From positions 1-64,000 of the forward strand of contig CAMVJW010000007.1 in NCBI GenBank assembly GCA_947167965.1: DNA of 64,000 bases. The letters run 5' to 3'. Of the stretch, positions 8,823-17,820 are shown piece by piece (within the stretch, counting starts at the first letter, position 1; each line of letters opens with the position of its first letter). Source of the stretch: an uncultured Clostridia bacterium (GTDB lineage: Bacteria > Bacillota > Clostridia > TANB77 > CAG-508). The position numbers and the translations under genes were made by a program. The notes under the pieces are model-generated. The model did no database searches. It saw only the letters and a program-made list of their open reading frames with translations, and was not told the origin of the DNA.

Positions 8823-9752
8823 CTATAAATCAAATAATTTATCTATAGCATTTTTATAAATATTCTTTATATCTTCATATTCATCTGGATTAAGTCTTAT
8901 ATAGTTTTCTATCATAACACCGCTATTAACTTCTAAAACAAATAGTTCATTATCTGAAGTTTCAATTATATCCACACTTCCAAATCCTAAATTAATTTCT
9001 TTACAAACTTTTTTAGCAATTGTAATTATTCTCTTTGATAAGATTTCATCTTCAAACTTTTTAGCAGTTGAGCCTTGTGATAGATTAAATTTCCAATTGT
9101 ATTGAAATTTTTCATTTTTTTCTAAAACTCTATCATATTTCAAATCTTCTAGTTTATTTATAAAATAATCATGATTAAATTCTAATAATAACTGCCTTAA
9201 AGTTTTTTTACCATCTCCTATAACAATAGGCAGATATTTTTTATATAGTAATTTACACTCTCCATCTAACATTATTGCTCTATATTCATGTTTAATATCA
9301 TAAAATGGACAGATACTAATTGAGAAATTATTAATAAATAATCTATCTAAAACACTATCTATCTCACTTATATCAGTTACATTAAAAACATTGTGTCCAC
9401 ATGTTCCATCATTTGGTTTTATTACAATATGTTTATTATTTTTTATAAAATAATCCTTAACATATTCATAATCATTACATCCAATTGCGTAATCTGACTT
9501 ATTTGTTTTTTTATAAACAATTTCATGTTTTATTACTGGTATGTTTTTTTCTTTCAGTACATCATATAAAGCATATTTATCATCTGCTATTAACCCAATT
9601 GCATGTGAATTTAAATCAAACTTATATCCAGAAATAAATCTGGTTTTTCCATCTTTTTCAAGCATTAAAGCCCAATCTTTTGATAAATATTTATATTTAA
9701 TATTACAGTCTTTACAAATTTCTTGAAGCATTTGTTTAAAATAATTACTCAT
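8823..9752 (-). CDS. ATP-grasp ligase-like protein
   Basis: A 309-residue ATP-grasp protein. IVIKPNDGTCGHNVF is the nucleotide-binding lysine plus flexible loop, and LGFGSVDIIETSDNELFVLEVNSG is the metal-binding D-x...E-x-N strand pair. The domain order (short N-terminal module, ATP-grasp from about residue 85) resembles cyanophycin-synthetase/GshAB-type or spore YheCD-type ligases. It probably joins a carboxylate to an amine or thiol using ATP, but the substrate cannot be told. Transcribed alone. Two further divergent ATP-grasp genes lie at 14313 and 54170. Confidence 0.82.
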   Translation of the reverse strand: MSNYFKQMLQEICKDCNIKYKYLSKDWALMLEKDGKTRFISGYKFDLNSHAIGLIADDKYALYDVLKEKNIPVIKHEIVYKKTNKSDYAIGCNDYEYVKDYFIKNNKHIVIKPNDGTCGHNVFNVTDISEIDSVLDRLFINNFSISICPFYDIKHEYRAIMLDGECKLLYKKYLPIVIGDGKKTLRQLLLEFNHDYFINKLEDLKYDRVLEKNEKFQYNWKFNLSQGSTAKKFEDEILSKRIITIAKKVCKEINLGFGSVDIIETSDNELFVLEVNSGVMIENYIRLNPDEYEDIKNIYKNAIDKLFDL

Positions 9753-9821
9753 ACTAAATATAACTCCTTTCTTAAAGTCATTCTTGTTTTTAGAATATTT
9801 TATTCTCTAATTTTTTATCTA

Positions 9822-10398
9822 TTATTCACTGTTATATCCCTTCGCCACTAATGATTCTTCAATCTCATTTACTCTTGATATTAATGATAAAAAATATTTT
9901 GCCAATATTATTTTCATATTTTTTATATTTAATTTAATATTTTTAGCTTTACAAGCTTCTTTTGTCTCATTCAGTTCTTTTATAAATATTGGTATCATAG
10001 ATAATGATATACAAACCAGCACTTTGATGTCTTCTGTATTGATTTTAAATACTTTAAGTGGTGTACATATTGTTTTAACCATATCTGCTATTCCGCCCAA
10101 TACTTGAACATTCAGAATAAATAATAGTTATTTGAGATACTAAAAATAGTTTTAGACCAATCCATACTGCATTATAAAAAGTATCTAAAATCCAATTAAC
10201 AAAGAATGTAAATATAATAAAAGGTAATATTTGAATACATTTTATAATAACGTGTTTCATATTTATTTTGTTTATAAGCATTATAAGGTTATTTATGATA
10301 AAAAATATTAAAACTATAATGATATTTGGAAAAAAGAATATGCTAGTAGCATAAATTATAAATGATAAAAATCTTATTATATTTTTTGTACTTTTCAT
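9822..10398 (-). CDS. ecfT: EcfT, energy-coupling factor transmembrane subunit; needs +1 frameshift at CGG
   Basis: The T subunit couples ATP hydrolysis by EcfA to the folate S component. The reading frame is broken: the first frame (10398 to 10075) ends ITIIYSECSSIG-R-NSRYG, while the next frame supplies GGIADMVKTICTPLKVFKIN, the EcfT coupling-helix region, and runs to 9822. At 10093-10095 the in-frame codon is CGG. Skipping its C reads GGG-GGA-ATA and gives a continuous ~191-residue protein (577 bases, remainder 1). The expected second coupling helix ends KEACKAKNIKL where families have Ala-Arg-Gly. The start overlaps the ecfA stop by four bases. Either a recoded gene or a frameshifted pseudogene. 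Confidence 0.75.
10093..10095 (-). other. In-frame CGG at the ecfT frame break
   Basis: Context GGG-CGG-AAT. Removing or skipping the C restores ...SSIGGIADMVK.... Without a shift, translation stops five codons later. Confidence 0.7.
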
Positions 10399-11201
10399 AT
10401 TTTAATTATCCTTTTTAAATTTTCTACTAATTCATTTACAGTATAATCTTTCATATCAAATATTATTTTATTTTTTCCTAATTTATCTAAGATTTCAAGT
10501 AATATAGGCTCTTTTATCTCATTTTCTTGTAATTTGTAAACTTTGTTTATTAATTCTTCTTTTTTTATTTCTTCTACTATTTTCCCATTTTTTAATATTA
10601 ATGTTCTATCCGCAATTAAAATTTCTTCTGCTAAATTTGTTATACATATTATAGTATATCCTTCATTTTTAAGTTCTTTAATTATATTATAAATCTTCTC
10701 TTTTCCTTGGCTATCAATCATTGTTGTGGGCTCATCCAAAACAATATATTTACTTTTTTTAGCCAAAACTTCAGCAATCATTATTCGTTGTTTTTGTCCT
10801 AATGAAAGTGTGTATAAATCTCTATCTTTATAATCTAGCATATCTACTTTTCTTAAACTATTTATAATCCTGTTTTCAATTTCATCTTTGTTAAGCCCTT
10901 TTAATGAAAAAGAAAGCTCATCATAAATATTGTTAAATATAATTTGATTTTCTGGATTTTGAAAAACTATTCCCACTCTTCTTTGAGCTTCTTTATCCTT
11001 TATTTTTAACTCATCAATAAAAACATTTCCTTGTTTTATTTTTAAGATACCAGAAATTATTTTTCCAATAGTTGATTTTCCAGATCCATTTTGGCCAACA
11101 ATTGCAACTACTTCGCCCTCTTTTATTTCAAAATTCAAATTATCCAATATAAAATTGTCACAGTTTTTATATTTAAATGAAACATTTTCTACCTTAATCA
11201 T
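10395..11201 (-). CDS. ecfA: EcfA, ECF transporter ATPase
   Basis: A 268-residue ATPase with Walker A GQNGSGKST, Q-loop VFQNPENQ (the QNPxxQ form typical of ECF ATPases), signature LSLGQKQR and Walker B YIVLDEPT. It powers folate uptake with FolT and EcfT. Most genomes carry two EcfA proteins; only one is in this dedicated operon, so it may act as a homodimer or pair with one encoded elsewhere. It overlaps folT by eight bases and ecfT by four bases, indicating coupled translation. Confidence 0.93.
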   Translation of the reverse strand: MIKVENVSFKYKNCDNFILDNLNFEIKEGEVVAIVGQNGSGKSTIGKIISGILKIKQGNVFIDELKIKDKEAQRRVGIVFQNPENQIIFNNIYDELSFSLKGLNKDEIENRIINSLRKVDMLDYKDRDLYTLSLGQKQRIMIAEVLAKKSKYIVLDEPTTMIDSQGKEKIYNIIKELKNEGYTIICITNLAEEILIADRTLILKNGKIVEEIKKEELINKVYKLQENEIKEPILLEILDKLGKNKIIFDMKDYTVNELVENLKRIIKI

Positions 11202-11724
11202 TGCTACTCCTTATATTCAAATATTTCCTTAACATTTTTTCAATATAAAAAATACAAATTATTTGAATTGGAATCATAATAATTTCTTTAATAATTCTTG
11301 TTCCTAATAATATAATAAATGCTTTTCCTGTAGTAATACTAATCCATAAGGTATTTAACCCAATATTTGAAATACAAGTTACAAGTATTACAGAAATAAT
11401 TATCCTAATTAAAAATTGTTTATTTGTATATATTTTCTTCTCATCTTTATAAAGTATCAATCCATATATTAATCCTGAAATAGCAGTACTTATTGTATAT
11501 CCTACAAAATATGCTCCTGTTGGAAATAGTGTTGCTCCAATTAAATCTCCTAAAACATTTAGTAGAATTGTCCATTTTGCTCCTAACCATATTGCACAAA
11601 TACAAGTTGGAACAAATGCAAAACTAATTTTCATTAATGGTGTCTTAATTGATAAAAAACGAGATAATACAATTTCCATCGCTAAAAGTACAGCTGTTAG
11701 AACTATTTTTTTATTTTTCGACAT
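11194..11724 (-). CDS. folT: FolT, folate-specific S component of an ECF transporter
   Basis: A 176-residue membrane protein with six hydrophobic segments. LSRFLSIKTPLMKISFAFVP and LGDLIGATLFPTGAYFVGYT are the two signature blocks of folate-family S components. It binds folate in the membrane and delivers it through EcfT/EcfA. A THF riboswitch directly upstream confirms the substrate. The start at 11724 follows AAAGGGGGAG. Confidence 0.93.
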   Translation of the reverse strand: MSKNKKIVLTAVLLAMEIVLSRFLSIKTPLMKISFAFVPTCICAIWLGAKWTILLNVLGDLIGATLFPTGAYFVGYTISTAISGLIYGLILYKDEKKIYTNKQFLIRIIISVILVTCISNIGLNTLWISITTGKAFIILLGTRIIKEIIMIPIQIICIFYIEKMLRKYLNIRSSND

Positions 11725-11730
11725 AAAAAA

Positions 11731-11768
11731 TCTCCCCCTTTCTTTTCCGCATTAAAAGAAAAGGAGAG
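11731..11768 (-). promoter_or_regulatory. Hairpin hiding the folT ribosome-binding site
   Basis: On the minus strand TCTCTCCTTTTCTTTT pairs with AAAAGAAAGGGGGAGA around the loop AATGCGG. The purine arm is the folT Shine-Dalgarno sequence, so closure blocks initiation. An upstream segment (GGGAAAGAATTATTCTC) can compete for the pyrimidine arm, giving the riboswitch a way to act on translation. Confidence 0.75.
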
Positions 11769-11783
11769 AATAATTCTTTCCCA

Positions 11784-11886
11784 TACTCTTATTAGCGGAA
11801 TGCGGAAATAAATAAGCGAAATATTTCTTGCCCTAATAGCAACTTCCCGTCTACTAAGTCTTAACTATTTATTTCCTACTCTAATA
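11784..11886 (-). promoter_or_regulatory. Tetrahydrofolate riboswitch (THF class I)
   Basis: The minus strand carries the conserved blocks in order: GAGTAGG near the 5' end, TTAAG, GGGAAGTTGC, and GCATTCCGCT near the 3' end, closed by P1 TATTAG/CTAATA. The positions relative to folT and the block order fit the class. It would reduce folate import when THF is plentiful. Confidence 0.85.
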
Positions 11887-11989
11887 ATTTTTTTATTATA
11901 TTAACACTTTTGTCTAATTTATGTCAATACTTAATAATGATTCTATATCAATGCTTAAGTCTTTATTCCATCTTTAAATTTAAATACTA

Positions 11990-12019
11990 TTGACATTAAA
12001 AACTTTTATACTATATACT
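11990..12019 (+). promoter_or_regulatory. Promoter of the PHP gene
   Basis: TTGACA (11990-11995), 18-base spacer, TATACT (12014-12019). Confidence 0.7.
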
Positions 12020-12041
12020 ATTTTTGAAAGGAGCGTTAATA

Positions 12042-12932
12042 ATGGAAAATATAAATCTACACACTCATTCAAAATATTCACTAGATGGTACTCTTGATAT
12101 AAATGAAGTAATAAATACCTGCTTTAACAATGGTATTATATATTTATCAATTACTGATCATAATACATGTGATTCATATTTAGATTTAGACATTAATAAG
12201 ATTAACAAAAGTGGAACTGTAATTTATGGAATGGAAGCTGATGCAATTGTTAATAATATAACTTACGATATTCTATGTTATGGATTTGATCTAGCTCCTG
12301 TTAATACTTGGGCAAAAAAGCAATATGGAACAATTGAGTCAAGACAAACAAAAATATATTTAAAACTTGAAGAATTATGTAATTCATTAAATATAAAACT
12401 AGATAAAACTATCTCTTTTAATCCAGAAAAAGAATTTGCTCATTCAGCAATTTTAAGAATGATAGAAAATGTAGAAGAAAACAAAGAATTTTTAAACAAA
12501 TACAATATAAAAACCATAAACGATTTTTACAGAAAAAGTACAATGGATACGAACTTTCCATTATACATTGATATGAGTATTGTATGGCCAACGATAGAAA
12601 CTTTAGCCCAAATAATCCATGAAAATGGTGGCAAAATATTTTTAGCTCATCCTTATAAATATATTAGGGATAATAATATAGATTGGCTGTTAAGCAATTG
12701 TCTACCTCACATTGATGGAATAGAAATATCTAATGAACCTAAAAATTTTGAAGAAGTTTCTTATCTATATAGTCTTGCTAAAAATAATAATAAACTGATT
12801 TCTGCAGGAAGTGATTATCATGGTTCAAAACTTCATAATGATTATCATGTAAAATACATAACTGAAGAAATGGAAATAGATATTATTAATTGGATTAAAA
12901 GTATTAATGGAAAAATACAAATAAACTATTAA
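12042..12932 (+). CDS. PHP-domain metal-dependent phosphoesterase
   Basis: A 296-residue protein with the PHP metal ligands INLHTHSKYSLDG at the N-terminus, SITDHNTCDS, a central glutamate (GMEAD), AHPYKY and a C-terminal SAGSDYHGS. It belongs to the TrpH/YciV-like group that hydrolyses nucleoside phosphates or phosphoesters. The ATG at 12042 lies eight bases after AAAGGAG; an in-frame TTG upstream would overlap that site. It has its own promoter. The precise substrate is unknown. Confidence 0.85.
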   Translation: MENINLHTHSKYSLDGTLDINEVINTCFNNGIIYLSITDHNTCDSYLDLDINKINKSGTVIYGMEADAIVNNITYDILCYGFDLAPVNTWAKKQYGTIESRQTKIYLKLEELCNSLNIKLDKTISFNPEKEFAHSAILRMIENVEENKEFLNKYNIKTINDFYRKSTMDTNFPLYIDMSIVWPTIETLAQIIHENGGKIFLAHPYKYIRDNNIDWLLSNCLPHIDGIEISNEPKNFEEVSYLYSLAKNNNKLISAGSDYHGSKLHNDYHVKYITEEMEIDIINWIKSINGKIQINY

Positions 12933-13052
12933 TAATAGCTAAAAGAGAGTTTACTTTATTTTTAAAACTTTAAATCTTAATTGCAAAAAAATAACATAAT
13001 TGATAAAATATATTTGTATATATTATTTTACAAAAGAAAGGTGGTGAGCAAT

Positions 13053-14024
13053 GTGGAAAATAAGAAAAAATTTAAAATCAGTTTATCTACTTTCTTGTTA
13101 CTATTAGCCTTAATTGTAATTATATGTATGGGATGTTTAATTTTTAAGCTTTATAATGATAAAAATATTGAGACAAATAAAGTTTCAGAGTTGAATACAA
13201 AAATTAGTAATTTGGAAACCTCAATAAATACATTATCTAATAATGTAAGCACCAATTCTAACGAAGCATTATCAAATGTTTCAACCAATACTACAGAAAA
13301 TACCACTGTTTCAAAAGAAAAAATTGATCTTGACTCTACATATGGAAAAGCAATTACCGACTATATAAAAAGCATTTGGGTAGGACCAGAAGCATATCCG
13401 GACTGTATTGCTGAATTTTCAAATATAAAATCTGCACCTAAGGATTATTTGGCAGTATGTGCATCATTTAAAGCAATGAGCAAAATTGGAGAAGACATTT
13501 ATAATGAAAAATCAAAATTTAGTGAATTTAATAATTCTTTAATTGAATTGTTTGGAAATGAAGCAGATGGATTAATTACCGCAGCTGATATAGAAAAAGT
13601 ATTCTTTGTTGTAAAAAACAATGATGGTACATATCATTTTTCAGGATTTGATGGTTCAGAAATAAGTGGTACAGATTATATTATTAGCAAAATAGAAAAA
13701 CAAGATAATCTGTTTTATGTTACACAATATGAGTATAAATATAAACTTGATGAAATGCCATTAGATCTTAAAAATGGTCAGTCAACATACAGACATATAT
13801 ATGATAGAAATGATAAATTAATTCTAAACACTACAATTACCGCTGTACAAAATGGAAATACTACATCTTATAAAGAATATGACGAAGATGGAAAAGAAAT
13901 CAGTTCTATTCAAGATTTGTTATTATCTAAATATAGCAATAAACTATCAGTAAGAAGCATTAAACTAGAGTATAATAAAACTAGCAATTTATTTAAAATG
14001 GTTAGTAATGAATTAAAAAAATAA
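13053..14024 (+). CDS. Membrane-anchored surface protein, unknown
   Basis: About 323 residues. After a short basic N-terminus (VENKKKFKISLS) comes a single transmembrane segment (FLLLLALIVIICMGCLIF), a short coiled coil (NKVSELNTKISNLETSINTL), an Asn/Ser/Thr-rich linker, and a ~210-residue extracellular domain I do not recognise. The GTG at 13053 is preceded by AAAGGTGGTGAG; an upstream ATG in frame (12981) has no ribosome site. Transcribed alone and followed by a terminator. Confidence 0.72.
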   Translation: MENKKKFKISLSTFLLLLALIVIICMGCLIFKLYNDKNIETNKVSELNTKISNLETSINTLSNNVSTNSNEALSNVSTNTTENTTVSKEKIDLDSTYGKAITDYIKSIWVGPEAYPDCIAEFSNIKSAPKDYLAVCASFKAMSKIGEDIYNEKSKFSEFNNSLIELFGNEADGLITAADIEKVFFVVKNNDGTYHFSGFDGSEISGTDYIISKIEKQDNLFYVTQYEYKYKLDEMPLDLKNGQSTYRHIYDRNDKLILNTTITAVQNGNTTSYKEYDEDGKEISSIQDLLLSKYSNKLSVRSIKLEYNKTSNLFKMVSNELKK

Positions 14025-14110
14025 CACTTATAAATATAATATCATTGATTTTTCATCATTTTATTAAATAGAAAAATAAAAATATCGATAGAGATTATCA
14101 TTAATATATA

Positions 14111-14144
14111 AGAAGTTAGTCATATTTGAACTAACTTCTTTTTA
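14111..14144 (+). terminator. Terminator
   Basis: AGAAGTTAGT pairs with ACTAACTTCT around a nine-base loop, followed by a T-run. Lies after the surface-protein gene. Confidence 0.88.
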
Positions 14145-14237
14145 CTTCTTACTTTTATATCTATCACTTCTAAAAAAATAAGAATTCAAGATATTGTAAA
14201 ATGTTTTGTAAGTTTATTACTAATTTATTTAAAACCA

Positions 14238-14266
14238 TTGGAACAAATTTAAATATATTGTATAAT
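14238..14266 (+). promoter_or_regulatory. Promoter of the ATP-grasp gene at 14313
   Basis: TTGGAA (14238-14243), 17-base spacer, TATAAT (14261-14266). Confidence 0.75.
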
Positions 14267-14312
14267 ATTTTAAGAAAAAAATATATATGAAAGCATTTGG
14301 TGAAATAATAAT

Positions 14313-15455
14313 ATGAATAAAAATAAATACTGGATAGGTATTAGAAAATCTGAAATAGAATATGCTAATAATTTTTTTAAAGATTCTGTTGTAGTTTTTG
14401 GGAAAAAAAATAATAACTCAATTCAATCATTAACCTCATTTTTGAATAAAAATATAGATCTTAATGATTCTAATAATGACCAAATGATAACTAAATATCA
14501 TAAATCATATATGAATAGTATTTTATCTAATGATAGTAAAGCAGAATTTATGTTTTACAATCAAATTATAGCATTACATCGTTTTTCAGAATTTCCAAAT
14601 ATTATATGTTTAAATAAACTAGAATTAATAGATGAGCTAGAAGATAAAATCTTTACAAGAGAATACTATAAAAACATAGTACCTGTTCTTTCCCATTTAA
14701 TTTTAAATGGTTTAGACATTTCAATACAGAATCTTCAAAACAAATTTAAAAACTCCAATGAATTTGTTGTTCAATCAAAAACAGGTTCTGGTGGAAGTGG
14801 TACATTGTTATATAATAGTGATTCTCAGAGCAATTTATTAAACAAAAATGCAAAATATCTTATAACTAAATATCATAAAGAATCCGTATCTATAAATGTT
14901 CACTTGATGATTTCTAAAAATGAGGTATTTGTATTTCCTGGTTCAATTCAACTAATCGAAAAACAATATAATCATTTAGCCTATAAAGGATGTGACTTTA
15001 TAAGCTTTCGAAAAATAAAATCTAGATTAAGAGAAAAAGCAGAAAACTATTCTCAAATAATTGGAAAAGACTTACAAAAAAGAGGCTATTTAGGTATATG
15101 TGGTATAGATTTTTTGATATATAATGATGAAGTATATTTTATGGAGATTAATAGTAGATTTCAAAGCTCGTCTACAGTTTTAAATAAAGCATTAAAAGAT
15201 AATAATATATATTCTTTGCAAGAAATGAATTATATGTGTTTTAATAATATGATAATTAATTTTCCATCAATTGATATTAATTATAGTTCTTATATTATTG
15301 ATTATGAAGATGAGCCAAGTTATTATTTGCAAGATAAACCTATAGAGATTTTAGATGAACCAGATATAAATCTAAATTTTGAAAAAAGAAGTTATTGGAA
15401 AACTCTACTTTATGATAAAGAACTTTTTAAAGGAAACTCCTATGAAATTATTTAA
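14313..15455 (+). CDS. ATP-grasp domain protein
   Basis: 380 residues. VVQSKTGSGGSGTLLY is an ATP-grasp glycine-rich loop and GYLGICGIDFLIYNDEVYFM followed by EINSRF carries the metal-binding Asp and Glu-x-Asn. The N-terminal ~130 residues form a separate domain with no family I recognise, and the last ~90 residues are unassigned. It probably activates a carboxylate with ATP for ligation; no partner gene adjoins it. GGTG stands about 11 bases before the start. It is flanked by its own promoter and terminator. Confidence 0.75.
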   Translation: MNKNKYWIGIRKSEIEYANNFFKDSVVVFGKKNNNSIQSLTSFLNKNIDLNDSNNDQMITKYHKSYMNSILSNDSKAEFMFYNQIIALHRFSEFPNIICLNKLELIDELEDKIFTREYYKNIVPVLSHLILNGLDISIQNLQNKFKNSNEFVVQSKTGSGGSGTLLYNSDSQSNLLNKNAKYLITKYHKESVSINVHLMISKNEVFVFPGSIQLIEKQYNHLAYKGCDFISFRKIKSRLREKAENYSQIIGKDLQKRGYLGICGIDFLIYNDEVYFMEINSRFQSSSTVLNKALKDNNIYSLQEMNYMCFNNMIINFPSIDINYSSYIIDYEDEPSYYLQDKPIEILDEPDINLNFEKRSYWKTLLYDKELFKGNSYEII

Positions 15456-15623
15456 AAATAAAAAATATTTTGATTTAAAAAAATAATTTATTATAATCTT
15501 CTAAAAAATCTGAAATACTAAATAAATATAATTTAAAATTCCAATAAATTGTTATTTAAAAAATATTTGAGTTAGTATAAATCTGTTATAAATGAGAATT
15601 TCAATGGTAGTATAAATATTTCC

Positions 15624-15668
15624 ATGAGGCACTTGAGCAGACTTAGCGCCTCATTTTATTTTTTTGTT
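15624..15668 (+). terminator. Terminator between convergent genes
   Basis: ATGAGGC pairs with GCCTCAT, with extra pairing inside (CTTGAG...CTTAG), followed by ATTTTATTTTTTT. It overlaps the 3' end of the XRE-CYTH gene on the other strand. Confidence 0.85.
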
Positions 15669-16411
15669 ATGATATGGTATGGATATCCTCTATTGTCAAT
15701 ATTAGATAAATTCAAGTTCAGGTTCTTAGACATATTAAGTAAATCATCATATTCTTCTAAAAATGACTTATCATATTTCTTAATTTCTATTTCTATAAAA
15801 TATCCTAATTCTTTTACATAATCTAAAGCAATTTCGTATTTATTCAAATAAAAGTATGTAAATCTAGTCTTATCAACTACTGCAATTTGTTCAATACCCA
15901 ATATTTTAAAAATCTTATCAAGATTTTCATAATCGTCAATTTCTACTTCATATTCATCACAATACTTGTTTTTATGCCAATTTTTATAATTCAATATAAT
16001 TTTATTTCCTCTTTTTCCTATTCTTAACCATTCGTCAACAGTTTCATTTATGTTTTCAGGAATAAATTTACGATATGTTGGTTGATAATAGATATCTAAT
16101 TGATTATTTTCTTTTTTGAACTCAGCATTATGCTCGAAGAAATGTTTTAGTCTATTATACTCATCTTCTTCTAATTTGATTTTTATTTCAGTTTCAATAT
16201 TGTTTTTATCTATATTGTCATATATTAAATGACTTACACTTATATCTAATATATCACATATTTTAACAATCATATCAAGATTTGGTTCAGTTCTATTCTT
16301 CTCCCAGCTTGATATTGTTTTATCACTTACAAATAGTTTGTCTGCTAATTCTTGTTGAGATATATTTTTCCTTTTTCTTATTTCTTTTATTTTATCTCCT
16401 AACAATTTCAT
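15656..16411 (-). CDS. XRE-type regulator fused to a CYTH domain
   Basis: 251 residues in two domains. Residues 1-65 are a Cro/C1 helix-turn-helix (ISQQELADKLFVSDKTISSW). From about residue 75 comes a CYTH (CyaB/thiamine-triphosphatase) domain with the hallmark ExExK as ETEIKIK, a KTRFTYF strand and a late acidic strand YFIEIEIKK. CYTH proteins bind triphosphorylated compounds in a tunnel, so this may be a repressor that senses nucleotide or polyphosphate ligands. I chose the ATG at 16411; the ribosome site is weak, and an in-frame extension to 16543 looks non-native. A second, stand-alone CYTH gene lies 1.4 kb upstream on the same strand. Confidence 0.8.
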   Translation of the reverse strand: MKLLGDKIKEIRKRKNISQQELADKLFVSDKTISSWEKNRTEPNLDMIVKICDILDISVSHLIYDNIDKNNIETEIKIKLEEDEYNRLKHFFEHNAEFKKENNQLDIYYQPTYRKFIPENINETVDEWLRIGKRGNKIILNYKNWHKNKYCDEYEVEIDDYENLDKIFKILGIEQIAVVDKTRFTYFYLNKYEIALDYVKELGYFIEIEIKKYDKSFLEEYDDLLNMSKNLNLNLSNIDNRGYPYHIITKK

Positions 16412-16535
16412 CACCAATAGAATTATACAATATGTTGTTAGAATTGTCACTCTACATTTTGTAGAATGAGGTAAAGAGTCCGTCTCCAGTGTCTCAGACA
16501 AATATTTTGCGCCACGTAATCTATCCAACAAATTA

Positions 16536-17383
16536 TTAATCATTTTTTACTAATCTATTCTTATTTTCTTTTTCTTTTTCTAATTGTTTTAAACTCTTTT
16601 TTGGTGTTGGCAAATCTTCTGGCATAGTTCCACCATGTTCTTTTATTGTTTTTCTTACTTTTGCACCTACATTATAGTGAGTTATATTTGCTTCTTTCTC
16701 GGTTTGTTTATTATCTCTTATTAACTTTTCTTCTGTTTGTGATATTCTAAATAAATTTGCAATTAATTCAGTACTTCCCATATTATCTAGAATATCTTCT
16801 CTATATCTTAATCCTTTTTTTTTGCTATATCATCAGCTGTTTCGCCATTATATAAACCTTTATAACCGCTATTGTGAAATTTATCAAAATTTTTAACACC
16901 TGCTTTTTTTGCAGTTTGATTTAAGGAATACTTACCTTTGCGTGTTAAATTTCTTTGATAAAATCTTTTTTCGTCTTCTGTTAGCATACTGTTTTCTTTT
17001 TCTGTAATTTCCTGTTTTCTAGTTTGAACTGCAAAATAAGTTTAAGTAAGAGCAATAACTTTTTTTCTGCTATCTCCATTTTGTGCTACTAAATAACAAG
17101 CATAACGAGTTAATATATAATCTTGTTGTTTTCTTGTAGCACCAGAACCTATTTGAACCATTTTGTCGATACCGACAAAATGGTCAGAACTATCAATGCC
17201 ACTGTTTTGACAAGACATTTCTGTTTTTTTTATTACTCCTTCAAATTTTCTCCATTCAGAATAATTTAATACTTTTTGTAATTCTCTACCATACCAAAAT
17301 TCAATGCCATTTTCGTTAATATGCTTAATTTCTTCAAATGATTTATTATTTTCATCTATTTCTTTCAATAGTATCAACTCCAT
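16536..17383 (-). pseudogene. dinD: DinD (DNA-damage-inducible protein D), decayed
   Basis: The N-terminal part (17383 to 17042; GIEFWYGRELQKVLNYSEWR, SSDHFVGIDK, YACYLVAQNGD) and the C-terminal part (16781 to 16536; GSTELIANLFRISQTEEKL, GGTMPEDLPTP) are clear DinD. They are joined by translatable sequence (QTRKQEITEKE...ARKGKYSL-like, then NSGYKGLYNGETADDIAKKK) but two lesions separate them: a TAA where the family has Gln (GCT-CTT-ACT-TAA-ACT-TAT) and a nine-A run near 16815 where ten are needed. DinD is a LexA/RecA-linked accessory protein. It is a pseudogene unless the A-run slips and the stop is read through. Confidence 0.85.
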
Positions 17384-17482
17384 TTCTTAATATTATATTT
17401 TGTGATTATTACAAAATAGCTGTTTGTTATTGTCAATGAAATTCCTATATTTTATTGTTTTTTTGTTAAACAAAATCCGACA

Positions 17483-17511
17483 AATAAAAAACACTATCTT
17501 TTTGAAGATAG
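17483..17511 (-). terminator. Terminator (minus strand)
   Basis: CTATCTT/AAGATAG stem followed on the minus strand by TGTTTTTTATTT. It ends transcription arriving from the CYTH gene region before dinD. Confidence 0.7.
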
Positions 17512-17571
17512 CATTTTATTAAAAAAATTCTCCTTTGAATTTTTAATTTTATGGGTTATATTTTTATTTTT

Positions 17572-17650
17572 AATGAATAGTGAATAATTCAAAATGTGCT
17601 CTTACACATTTTATTGAGATTCTTTATTCTTCACTATTAATTATTCATTT
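17572..17650. repeat. Imperfect palindrome, MITE-like
   Basis: AATGAATAGTGAATAAT on the left is roughly mirrored by CACTATTAATTATTCATT on the right, and AAAATGTG/CACATTTT forms a perfect inner stem (17591-17612). No coding content in 17384-17820 otherwise. Could be a small non-autonomous element or just structured spacer. Confidence 0.4.
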
Positions 17651-17670
17651 CAACTTATAAAAGTCTCACT

Positions 17671-17764
17671 TTTGGATCGATTTCGAAACAGGTAATGCAA
17701 AAAAATGACATGTTCTGTTCTAAATTCTCTTATATAATTCGATTTATTGATTGTAATATAACAT
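17671..17764. repeat. Direct repeat copy A beside the CYTH gene
   Basis: Contains TTGGATCGATTTCGAAACAG and TCTCTTATATAATTCGATTT. Most positions match copy B at 18518-18612. Each copy folds into a long imperfect hairpin pairing TTTGAAACA-like and TGTTTC-like arms. Confidence 0.75.
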
Positions 17765-17820
17765 AAATTTCAAACATTACAATACATATTTTTAAATTAA
17801 TATTACAAATAATAAAACCT

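Noticed and set aside
16671..16690. TATAGTGAGT block resembling those at 5436 and 55340
   Set aside because: It lies in dinD coding sequence, and the other two do not share a common fold.
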